Source of the DNA: Bacteroidales bacterium
GTDB lineage: Bacteria; Bacteroidota; Bacteroidia; Bacteroidales; VadinHA17
DNA: 47,104 bases
Reading direction: 5' to 3'
Assembly: GCA_011620595.1 (NCBI GenBank)
Contig: WOYX01000006.1
Coordinates: 171-47,274, forward strand
Within the stretch, counting starts at the first letter, position 1, and the number at the start of each line of letters is the position of its first letter. Shown in pieces: positions 1-6,844 of this stretch. The translations under genes were made by a program, and so were the position numbers. The notes under the pieces are model-generated. The model saw only the letters and a program-made list of their open reading frames with translations. It made no database searches and was not told the origin of the DNA.

Positions 1-122
1 CGTCAAATGTACAACGCACTTCTGTCCGCTCTGTTGCGCCAAAGATACATAAAAAAAGAGAGGGTATTTCAGTGAAACATCCTCCCATTATCATACCCGG
101 ATCTGAGACCCCGACGCTGCTG

Positions 123-1286
123 TCAGTCGTTGATGGTCAGGGCTATGCCGACCTCAAAGGGATAGAGTTCCGGTCCTTTGCCCTTTTCGAACATCTGTGA
201 CAGGTAGCAGGTGCCGTAGACCTGTACCATCTCGTACCCTGCCCGTGCCGTGACACCGTATCTGAGAACGTTAAGACTGAAATCGTCATGGTTCTTATCC
301 TTCTGCTTTCCGTCACTGTAATATACCACCTTGGTATGTGAGCCCAGCTTCACCGCCCCGATGATACCCGCCCCGATGTTCAGGGTGCTACTGTATGTCA
401 CGGGTATCTGTGCCTCCAGTATCACGGGCAGCACTCCGTAGACGGTAGCAAGCTTGCTCTTTTCATAATTTATTCCGTCCGCAGGATAAAATGGTTCCAG
501 GATACCGCCGTCTCCCGGGATGACCGAATTGTTGTTGTCAAATCGGTAGTTGTTGAAGCTGACACCCAGGGCCGACACGATACCGATGTGGCGCGACAGT
601 CCCAGGCTCACTGGCGGTGAGATGATATTGAAACTGGAAGATTTTGCCGTGTTCAGGTCGAGATAGTCATCGGCCATTTCCGGATTTCGGCCCCACTGTC
701 CGGTGGAATAGCTGTTGAAGCCCAGTTCAATCCCTCCGAGGTGGCCCTCAAACAAGCGTCTGCCCGGAGTGGAAAACTCTTCATCTGCATCTTCTTCCTC
801 ATCTTCCATCCGGATCTCCGCGTTGTCACCGTCTGTCAGAATCCTGACAGCCTTCTTCCCGATCCTTATCACTGTCTCGTCACCCGTGTCCTCCACGGTG
901 ACTATTTCACCTATGGTAATGCGCGTGGTATCTTCACCCTCACCGGGAATATCCATGTTTTCTTCCTCATCAATCATTATCTCCTCCGCATCATCTGCCG
1001 GGAGGTTGCCATCATCCGCCGGGAGGTTGCCCTCATCCGCCGGGAGGTTGCCCTCATCTGCCGGGAGGTTGCCCTCATCCGCCGGGAGCGGTTCTGCCTC
1101 CTGCCCCAGGGTGTCTGCCTCAGCAGCGATGATGACCGTTTTCGCTTTCAGGGTATCCGGCGGTGTGACCTTACCCGCCTCCTCTTCAAGTCTCTCCAGC
1201 TTCTTCAGTTTTTCTTCCTTCTCCTGTGCCTGCACCGGAAGAATCAGCGCAATTATCACAGCGATTGTAAACAATGTTCTTTTCAT
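123..1286 (-). CDS. Secreted outer-membrane beta-barrel-like protein with repetitive acidic linker
   Basis: This gene encodes 387 aa. The N-terminus (MKRTLFTIAVIIALILPVQAQ) is a clear Sec signal peptide. Residues about 22-175 are a low-complexity acidic linker rich in Glu and Asp, with a 7-residue repeat (GNLPADE/D) over about residues 67-99. The last ~210 residues are rich in aromatic and Gly residues and alternate like the strands of a small Bacteroidota outer-membrane barrel (PorT/OmpW-like size). No catalytic motif is visible. The start is the ATG at 1286, which directly precedes the signal peptide. Upstream lie two copies of an intergenic hairpin element (1337-1472), so expression may be controlled through the leader. 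The barrel assignment is inferred from composition only. The role is unknown. Confidence 0.7.
   Translation of the reverse strand: MKRTLFTIAVIIALILPVQAQEKEEKLKKLERLEEEAGKVTPPDTLKAKTVIIAAEADTLGQEAEPLPADEGNLPADEGNLPADEGNLPADDGNLPADDAEEIMIDEEENMDIPGEGEDTTRITIGEIVTVEDTGDETVIRIGKKAVRILTDGDNAEIRMEDEEEDADEEFSTPGRRLFEGHLGGIELGFNSYSTGQWGRNPEMADDYLDLNTAKSSSFNIISPPVSLGLSRHIGIVSALGVSFNNYRFDNNNSVIPGDGGILEPFYPADGINYEKSKLATVYGVLPVILEAQIPVTYSSTLNIGAGIIGAVKLGSHTKVVYYSDGKQKDKNHDDFSLNVLRYGVTARAGYEMVQVYGTCYLSQMFEKGKGPELYPFEVGIALTIND
991..1088. repeat. 21-bp in-frame tandem repeat, about 4.7 copies
   Basis: Units begin at 991, 1012, 1033, 1054 and 1075, and the last one is partial. They differ at only one or two bases. 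The period is a multiple of three, so copy-number change would lengthen or shorten the acidic GNLPADE linker of the minus-strand outer-membrane protein without a frameshift. Confidence 0.95.
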
Positions 1287-1336
1287 GGCGTTTATTTAAT
1301 TATTATTTCATTCGGTTATTTAATTATTATTTTATT

Positions 1337-1403
1337 GGTCGAATGGAACTTACATGAATTTGACAATCAAAACCTGTTGCGAGTTCCTGCTCATGCAAGT
1401 TTC
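1337..1403 (-). repeat. Intergenic two-stem element, copy A
   Basis: This is one of four related ~66-bp elements in the window. Arms AACTTACATGA (1347-1357) and TCATGCAAGTT (1391-1401) are inverted repeats with one mismatch. A second inverted repeat pairs 1306-1314 with 1340-1348 (one mismatch). On the minus strand that second stem contains ATG AAA TAA, a two-codon ORF upstream of the real start at 1286. The element is probably in the 5' leader of the outer-membrane protein gene. Confidence 0.8.
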
Positions 1404-1406
1404 ACT

Positions 1407-1472
1407 GATCGAATGAACCTGCATGAATGTAGTAGTCATTTACTGCTGTGAGTTGCTGCTCATGCAGGTTTC
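1407..1472 (-). repeat. Intergenic two-stem element, copy B
   Basis: This copy lies in direct tandem with copy A. Its arms AACCTGCATGA (1416-1426) and TCATGCAGGTT (1460-1470) are perfectly complementary. Relative to the copy at 12191-12256, one base pair is changed on both sides (T-A to C-G), which is a compensatory change. It lacks the second, start-codon-proximal stem. Confidence 0.8.
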
Positions 1473-1516
1473 TGTTGTTTATTGGAGAGACGATCAGGGT
1501 AGGCGGAAAGTTACAC

Positions 1517-2668
1517 TCAGTGGTGATTTTTTTTCGCCGGGGCAGAGAATGTTAGCAGTGAGGAGCTGAAATTCGTTGCAAGCTGCTCTCCTTCATTATT
1601 TTTCTCCTGTTCCAGCTCCATTTCCCAGCCCAGCACTCTGTTTACTCCCTTGATGCAGGCATCGGCAATGAAGTATCCGTCAACACTTGTCGGTTCTTTT
1701 GTTATGGCCTCTGCCAGCAGTGAGAGACCTCTCACTATCCAGTTCTCCTCTCTTTCCGGAACAGGCAGGCGAATGATGTTCTTCAGTTCTAACGGGGCGG
1801 GCCTGAAAGCTTCCGGTCCGACAGCCAGCAGGGGCACTGCACCCGAAAAATCATGCATCAAGGCAATAGACTCTGCCAGATCACGGTATTCAGCAATTTC
1901 CGCGGTGGTTCGCGGCTCACCATTAGCGTGGATGGATGAGTTGGTAACTGAGGCGGTAATATCATTCTGTTGCGGCACTATTCTTTCTGGCCTAAGTGAT
2001 TCCGGGATCATCCCGACTGGCCGCGGCTTACTCGTTATGTCAGCAGCAGATCCGGAGATGACACCGGCCAACCGGGTACTGCTTGTTTTGTCAATGGATG
2101 GGTTAGCCGCACCAGCAGTTTGATTCATATTTTGAGTTGCAGAAGTCACACCTGCTGCCGGCTGGGTCTTGATGACCGGTGATGCCTCGGGAATGAGGGC
2201 CTCACCCGTTGTCTGTGCTTCAGCTATTGTTATGGCCTCACCAATTTTTTGTGCCTCAGCAACAGCCGGCCCCGCTGATTTATTGTCGGGTTTCGTTTTT
2301 AACGGGCCCGGGATTACCAGGGCTCCCAGTGCCGCGGCGACAGTCAGTGTGACAATCAATATGCGCCTGATGGCGTAGGTACCCGGAGCAGCTTTCAGCA
2401 TTCGGTTCCTGCCCTCCCACCTGTCAATCAGAGGATAGAGCCTGATCTGCCGGAAGCTTTCAGCGCGCATCCTTCTTTCCGGACTGGAGGTCAGTGCCTC
2501 CTCTGTCTCGGCGAGACTGTCGCCGCTGAGAGCATCATCGGCCCACGCGGCAGCGAGGAGATCAAACTGCTCATCAGTAAGCTCCTCCGGCCGGCGAAAC
2601 AGCCTTCCTTTGCCCTGCAGCCTGTCGTCCAGAGGTGTAAGGCGGGGGAGGTCCGTATCTTCTGTCAT
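1517..2668 (-). CDS. Putative anti-sigma factor, single-pass membrane protein
   Basis: The protein has ~383 aa. It has a cytoplasmic N-terminal ~100 residues, one predicted membrane segment (about IRRILIVTLTVAAALGALV, near residues 102-120), and a long Ala/Thr/Ser-rich extracytoplasmic region without a recognised fold. I chose the ATG at 2668 because it forms an ATGA overlap with the stop of the upstream ECF sigma gene; an ATG at 2674 is two codons earlier. Translational coupling to a sigma factor plus an N-in single-TM topology is the usual arrangement of an anti-sigma regulator. The N-terminus shows no clear ZAS motif, so the assignment rests on context. Residues ~10-90 contain short acidic helices (ELTDEQFDLLAAAWADDALS) that may be the sigma-binding part. 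Confidence 0.6.
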   Translation of the reverse strand: MTEDTDLPRLTPLDDRLQGKGRLFRRPEELTDEQFDLLAAAWADDALSGDSLAETEEALTSSPERRMRAESFRQIRLYPLIDRWEGRNRMLKAAPGTYAIRRILIVTLTVAAALGALVIPGPLKTKPDNKSAGPAVAEAQKIGEAITIAEAQTTGEALIPEASPVIKTQPAAGVTSATQNMNQTAGAANPSIDKTSSTRLAGVISGSAADITSKPRPVGMIPESLRPERIVPQQNDITASVTNSSIHANGEPRTTAEIAEYRDLAESIALMHDFSGAVPLLAVGPEAFRPAPLELKNIIRLPVPEREENWIVRGLSLLAEAITKEPTSVDGYFIADACIKGVNRVLGWEMELEQEKNNEGEQLATNFSSSLLTFSAPAKKNHH

Positions 2669-3150
2669 TGCCATATCGATGTCTTTTCCAGATAGTTCCT
2701 GAGAGCCACGCGTCCCCTGAAGATGTAGGTCTTGACCTGTGCCTCAGAGAGTGCGGTGATGTCAGCTATCTCCTTATAGCTGTACCCTTCGTAATCGCGC
2801 AGGAGAATTACCGATCGCTGGGCCGGCGGAAGGGTCTCCAGAGCCCTGTGCAGCACCTCGTTAAGGTCGCTGCCGTTCTCCTCCGCATATAGTGAGCTGT
2901 CATCATAGTATTCCACGCCTACCAGCCTGGAGTCTTTCCTGATAACATCAATCATCCTGTTGTATGCCGTTGAGAAGAGCCATGATTTCACGGCACCGTA
3001 CTCTATTTCAGTAACGTACCGCCACAGCTTCTCGTAGCTGTCCTGTACGATATCGTCAGCCCTGTGTCTGTCCTTTATACTGCGGAAGATGAACCGGTAA
3101 ACATGGTCACCGAACTCCCTGACGGCGTTATTGTATTCTTTTACGGTCAT
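2665..3150 (-). CDS. ECF-type RNA polymerase sigma factor
   Basis: This is a small sigma-70-family factor of about 161 aa with only regions 2 and 4. Region 2 is visible as RADDIVQDSYEKLWRY followed by SWLFSTAYNRMIDVIRK. Region 4 has LPPAQRSVILLRDYEGYSYK and a helix-turn-helix (EIADITALSEAQVKTYIFRG). The reading frame is open to 3195, but the ATG at 3150 (MTVKEYNNAVREF) gives the usual N-terminal start for the family. Its stop overlaps the start of the next gene (ATGA), so the two form a sigma/anti-sigma operon. The regulon cannot be read from this window; the gene for the outer-membrane protein at 123-1286 lies directly downstream and is a candidate target. Confidence 0.9.
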   Translation of the reverse strand: MTVKEYNNAVREFGDHVYRFIFRSIKDRHRADDIVQDSYEKLWRYVTEIEYGAVKSWLFSTAYNRMIDVIRKDSRLVGVEYYDDSSLYAEENGSDLNEVLHRALETLPPAQRSVILLRDYEGYSYKEIADITALSEAQVKTYIFRGRVALRNYLEKTSIWQ

Positions 3151-3195
3151 CCAGGTCAATGTACTGACATCATAAAGACGGCCGTAAGGTGGCAA

Positions 3196-3461
3196 ATGTT
3201 ACAGCTCTCAGGTAAAAATATGAGAGAAATTGCAAAGCCCGGTGAGAAATCAGAAAATGTTTAAGCTATCAGGAAAACAGTAAGAATTTGCCTGCTTCAG
3301 CAATGAAACCGGAGGCTTTCCGGTCCGACGGAATGGAAAAAAGACCGCCGGAGCTCACAAAACCAGTGCTTACCTGGCGACCCTGAAGAAATAAAAAAGA
3401 CTGCCGGTGTGCAGTTTTCGACTGCTTCCCCGGGCGGCCTCTTCAGTGATATGAGTTTTTC
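3196..3461. other. Intergenic region with no gene recognised
   Basis: These 266 bp lie between the sigma operon and the GH16-like gene. The short plus-strand ORF here is not convincing. Around 3401-3436 there are short CTGC/GCAG repeats but no clear terminator with a T tract on either strand. Confidence 0.5.
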
Positions 3462-5048
3462 TTATTTCTCCTGGTAAACCCTGACCCAGTCGATCTCCAT
3501 TGATGAGATCCCTCCTATGGGCTTGTCAACGCCTCCTGCGAGGTTGATGTACATCTCCTCCTGCGGCACGCCCGTTGTCTGGCGCATCACCTCCACACCG
3601 TTGATCTTCCAGATGAGGCTCTGGGGCGTCCACTCGAGGGTGTATATGTAGAAATCAGAGAGATATCGTGATCCGATGCTTTTCTTATAATGGCTGCCCG
3701 GCGAGGTGAAGAGATCAAACCAGACCTTTCCGCCGCCCGACCTGCAGACGTCAACATGAGGTGTTATGCGGTCACCTATCAGCCAGAAGGCGTTGCGGAC
3801 ATTGTGGTCGGCAAGCTTGATCTTGGCGGAGAAGGTGCCGTACTTCTGCCTGAAAGAAGCGCCGGTGTTGATAATGCCGGAGGTAAAGTTGAAATCCTTG
3901 GTGTAGAAACCCTTTGACGGATCCCATACCTTGCCGTTTATCTTCTGAGGTTTGGTGATGATGCGAAGCACACTGTGACGCATCTCGAAATTGTCCGAAG
4001 GTGTGTAACAGTGAAGATCGGTGGCAATACTGTAGCTGTCGTGTAGCAGCTTATCTCCCCAGTAGTATTTGTTGATCCATTTGCTGCTGTCCGGGGCAGT
4101 ACCGTCGAACTCATCGCTGAAAGTGAGTTTGCGGTTTTTGATGATATCAAACTTGTTCGAATCCTTAACACTGAAGTACCATTTGATGTCCGGTGAATTC
4201 TTCAGGGTCTCGTACTCCTTCAGCTCCTTGAACATTTCAGTCTTTTCAAACCGACGCTTGTCGAGCAGGTACTCTTTCCTCTCCGTAAACTCCTTAGTCC
4301 TGAGATACTCCTGGAGTTCATGGTACCTCTTCAGGCGGGCGGAATCCTTTACACCGGTGTAGTTGTGATATTCCTTTGAATTGCGAAACTTGTAGTAGGA
4401 AACAATATCCGAAGCACTCTTTTTGGTCTTGAGTTCCTGCAGTTTCTGATATTCGGGAGTATCCCTGAATGTGACGGGCTTCATGTTTTTCTTCAGCAGG
4501 AAGGCCGATGAGGTCACCAGGGACTGCAACTCGGAGAACCGCTTCACCTTTTCGGGATTAAGATTCTTCTTAACCTCCTTGTCTCTCTTCAGTTTTTTGA
4601 ATTCCAGCCACTTGCCATACTCCTCCGTATCCTTGAATGTCACCGGCTTCATCTTCTCCTTTTGCCTGAATTCAGGCGACTGCACGAAGAGCTGAAGGTC
4701 CTCGATCTCCTTTATCCTGGCTGATCCGTCAAGCGACTGGAAATTCTTCAGCAGGGCGCTGCCCTCTGTCCTGAAATATGATACAATGTCTTTTGCCTTC
4801 TGCAGGCCCAGGAATTCAGTCTCCCTGGCGTGCTCCTCCGAGCCCTTGTAGGCAAGCGATTCTATCTCCTTCTTTTTCTGCATGAAGCCGGCCGAGTTGA
4901 CACTCTCGTGCAATACGTTGTATCGTGCCAGCGCTTCCGAGCCGGCAAAGGCGATCATCTTTTCATACTCGGCAATCAGAGCCTTCTCTTCCTGTTCGAT
5001 TTTGGAGGTTGAGGGGATCATCCCCAGCATCAGCTTTAAGGTTGACAT
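3462..5048 (-). CDS. GH16-fold protein lacking catalytic glutamates, with N-terminal helical repeats
   Basis: The protein has 528 aa. Residues ~307-528 are a glycoside hydrolase family 16 beta-jelly roll: FSDEFDG near the start, YGTFSAKIKL, AFWLIGD, then YTLEWTPQSLIWKING and MEIDWVRVYQ at the end. The family's active-site motif ExDxxE should follow AFWL. Here the aligned stretch is HVDVCR (residues 431-436), so both glutamates are replaced (by His431 and Arg436) and only the central Asp433 remains. It is therefore probably a non-hydrolytic, carbohydrate-binding homologue. Residues ~35-305 are predicted helical and contain about four degenerate repeats, two of which share the phrase MKPVTF(K/R)DT. 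No signal peptide is visible at the ATG start, which is odd for a glycan-binding fold. It is not obviously in an operon. Confidence 0.75.
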   Translation of the reverse strand: MSTLKLMLGMIPSTSKIEQEEKALIAEYEKMIAFAGSEALARYNVLHESVNSAGFMQKKKEIESLAYKGSEEHARETEFLGLQKAKDIVSYFRTEGSALLKNFQSLDGSARIKEIEDLQLFVQSPEFRQKEKMKPVTFKDTEEYGKWLEFKKLKRDKEVKKNLNPEKVKRFSELQSLVTSSAFLLKKNMKPVTFRDTPEYQKLQELKTKKSASDIVSYYKFRNSKEYHNYTGVKDSARLKRYHELQEYLRTKEFTERKEYLLDKRRFEKTEMFKELKEYETLKNSPDIKWYFSVKDSNKFDIIKNRKLTFSDEFDGTAPDSSKWINKYYWGDKLLHDSYSIATDLHCYTPSDNFEMRHSVLRIITKPQKINGKVWDPSKGFYTKDFNFTSGIINTGASFRQKYGTFSAKIKLADHNVRNAFWLIGDRITPHVDVCRSGGGKVWFDLFTSPGSHYKKSIGSRYLSDFYIYTLEWTPQSLIWKINGVEVMRQTTGVPQEEMYINLAGGVDKPIGGISSMEIDWVRVYQEK

Positions 5049-5196
5049 TGCAGGTTGCTTTTTGTTATAGTTCGGATAAAGTTAAATATCTTTCAAACAT
5101 TATAGTCGCATCAGCCAATTATTTGTTAATTAGGCAATAACAAACAAAATCGGATCAGTTGCGACAAATAGTTTATTTTCAACAGAATAAAAACGG

Positions 5197-6234
5197 ATGA
5201 AAAAGCTCATTATTGTTACCCTTCTGATAATGGTGGCATCCTGTGCCACGGTGAAACAAACAACCCAGCCCGCGGAGAAGCGATCAGCCCGGGCTGCAAG
5301 GAGCCATGCAGTATTGCCTCCGGAAGGCCGGTCCGGCAAGCCCGGCAGTGAGGCAAAGGCCGTGAGTGCTGAGGACTCGTCATCAGTGCAGGACAGAAGC
5401 CACCCTGCACTGGCAGCCGAAGAGGATCAGGACCACCTGATACTGGCAACCCTCTGGTTTCAGAAATCAGCCGAGATGCGGGCGCTTTTCTACCAGTGCT
5501 TCCGGAATGCTGAGACCGCACTGAAGACGAACCTTGAGATGCAAGGCCGCACGGGAATAAATGCTGAGGTTATCCTGCCGGAGACCGGGGCGGTTAACGC
5601 GGAGTTTTCAGGTGATACAGAAAGAGCCTCTTCCGGCAACCTTCAGCAGACAGGGCCGGATAAACCCGCAGCCGTAGTTCTTGATATTGACGAGACCCTT
5701 CTTGACAACTCCCCCTTCCAGGGATGGCAGGTGCTTGAGAAGAAGTCATTCAACAACGACGACTGGTTCCGGTGGGTGGAGCTTGCCCGCGCCAGGCCTC
5801 TCCCTGGCGCGGTGGAGTTCACCAGGTATGCTGATTCACTGGGAGTAGAGGTCTTCTATGTGTCAAACAGAACCGTGCAGGAGATGGGTCCCACGATTGA
5901 AAACATGGCGGCCTGGGGATTTGTCAATGCCGACAGTACACACATGCTGTTTAAGAAGACAACTTCCTCAAAGGTGGAGAGACGGGCTTTAATTGAAAAG
6001 AATTATGAGATTCTGCTCCTGGTAGGAGACAATCTCGCTGACCACAGCGACGTCTACGAGAAACGGGGTCCTGACCACGGCTTTTCGGCAGTTGACGCAA
6101 ACCGCCGCCTCTTCGGCACAAAATACATTGTGCTTCCCAACCCCATGTACGGCAACTGGCTCAATGACCTTCTCAGAACAGCCCAGGGCAGCACCGGGCG
6201 CGAGAAGCTGGTGAATATGCTGGAGTCATTCTGA
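5197..6234 (+). CDS. e(P4)-family acid phosphatase / 5'-nucleotidase lipoprotein (HAD class B)
   Basis: The protein has 345 aa. A lipoprotein signal (MKKLIIVTLLIMVASC) places the acylated Cys at residue 16. HAD motif I is DIDETLLDNS with Asp163 as nucleophile and Asp165 as acid/base. The distal acidic motif is VGDNLADHSD. The HAD core resembles Haemophilus P4, which dephosphorylates nucleotides such as NMN at the outer membrane. A ~100-residue linker (about 20-125), rich in Ser/Ala/Glu, separates the lipid anchor from the enzyme and is longer than usual. The gene stands alone. The start is the ATG at 5197; no strong SD is present, as is normal in this phylum. Substrate preference cannot be read. 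Confidence 0.88.
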   Translation: MKKLIIVTLLIMVASCATVKQTTQPAEKRSARAARSHAVLPPEGRSGKPGSEAKAVSAEDSSSVQDRSHPALAAEEDQDHLILATLWFQKSAEMRALFYQCFRNAETALKTNLEMQGRTGINAEVILPETGAVNAEFSGDTERASSGNLQQTGPDKPAAVVLDIDETLLDNSPFQGWQVLEKKSFNNDDWFRWVELARARPLPGAVEFTRYADSLGVEVFYVSNRTVQEMGPTIENMAAWGFVNADSTHMLFKKTTSSKVERRALIEKNYEILLLVGDNLADHSDVYEKRGPDHGFSAVDANRRLFGTKYIVLPNPMYGNWLNDLLRTAQGSTGREKLVNMLESF

Positions 6235-6330
6235 CAAGATGCCAGGGTGCAGACAGTGAAATGTAAATCCTGTCGAAATCCCAATCTTCAAAGATCATTA
6301 ACTCATTATAATATAATTAACTAGATTATA

Positions 6331-6348
6331 TGACTATAAAAATAGACG
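6331..6348. promoter_or_regulatory. Upstream BlaI-type operator O1
   Basis: TGACTATAAAAATAGACG is an inverted repeat (CTAT-4-ATAG plus a matching outer G/C). It is nearly the reverse complement of the second site at 6371-6388; the centres are 40 bp apart. The site lies upstream of the -33 box of the blaI-like gene, so a repressor dimer could bind both sites and loop or cooperate. Confidence 0.7.
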
Positions 6349-6365
6349 AAAAAATTCATAGAAAC

Positions 6366-6396
6366 TTGCACGTCTATAAATATAGTCGTATATTTG
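6366..6396 (+). promoter_or_regulatory. blaI-like gene promoter with operator O2 in the spacer
   Basis: A Bacteroidota primary-sigma promoter is visible: TTG at 6366-6368, a 20-nt spacer, and TATATTTG (TAnnTTTG) at 6389-6396. The inverted repeat CGTCTATAAATATAGTCG (6371-6388) fills the spacer exactly, so repressor binding would block RNA polymerase. This fits autoregulation of the BlaI/M56 pair that follows. Confidence 0.75.
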
Positions 6397-6466
6397 TGTT
6401 GAAGGATTGATTGAAAAGAAGTGTACGGAAACAGGCATTGTTGTGGTATTAATTAAAAAAGATTTT

Positions 6467-6841
6467 ATGCAACTGACTAAGGCTGAAGAGCAGATAATGC
6501 AGATTTTATGGGATCTGGAAGAGGGAGTGGTAAAGGATATCAGGGAAAAATTTGATGATCCGAAGCCGGCGCGCAACACCATCTCAACAGTGCTGAAGGT
6601 CCTTGAAAAGAAGGGTTATGTGGATCACAGGGCATATGCAAATGTATTTCTCTATTTTCCCCTGGTTTCGAAACGCGAGTATTCAAAACACCAGCTGTTC
6701 GGGCTGCTCGAAGGGTACTTCAACAATTCTTTCCCGGCAATGACATCGTTCTTTGCCCGGGAGAAGAATCTTTCGGTGAAGGACCTCGACAGGATACTCG
6801 AGGAGGCCCGGGAAGAGCTTAATGATGACCAACAGGAATAA
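6467..6841 (+). CDS. BlaI/MecI-family transcriptional repressor
   Basis: The protein is about 124 aa, starting at MQLTKAEEQIMQILWDLEEG. The winged helix is clear: the recognition region includes ARNTISTVLKVLEKKGYV, and the tail (NLSVKDLDRILEEAREELN) is the dimerisation part that M56 antirepressors act on by signalling cleavage in the family. The frame is open from 6407, but the extra 20 residues are not typical of the family and I prefer the ATG at 6467. The stop is 3 bp before the M56 gene, so both are one operon, controlled from the twin operators at 6331-6388. The ligand is not necessarily a beta-lactam in Bacteroidota. Confidence 0.9.
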   Translation: MQLTKAEEQIMQILWDLEEGVVKDIREKFDDPKPARNTISTVLKVLEKKGYVDHRAYANVFLYFPLVSKREYSKHQLFGLLEGYFNNSFPAMTSFFAREKNLSVKDLDRILEEAREELNDDQQE

Positions 6842-6844
6842 AAA

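Noticed and set aside
1-122. Gene fragment at the left edge
   Set aside because: No convincing reading frame on either strand; only the 3' flank of the minus-strand gene.
741-1451. 236-codon plus-strand ORF over the first gene
   Set aside because: Antisense of the acidic-linker gene; open only because of repeats with few stops, and it runs through the hairpin elements.
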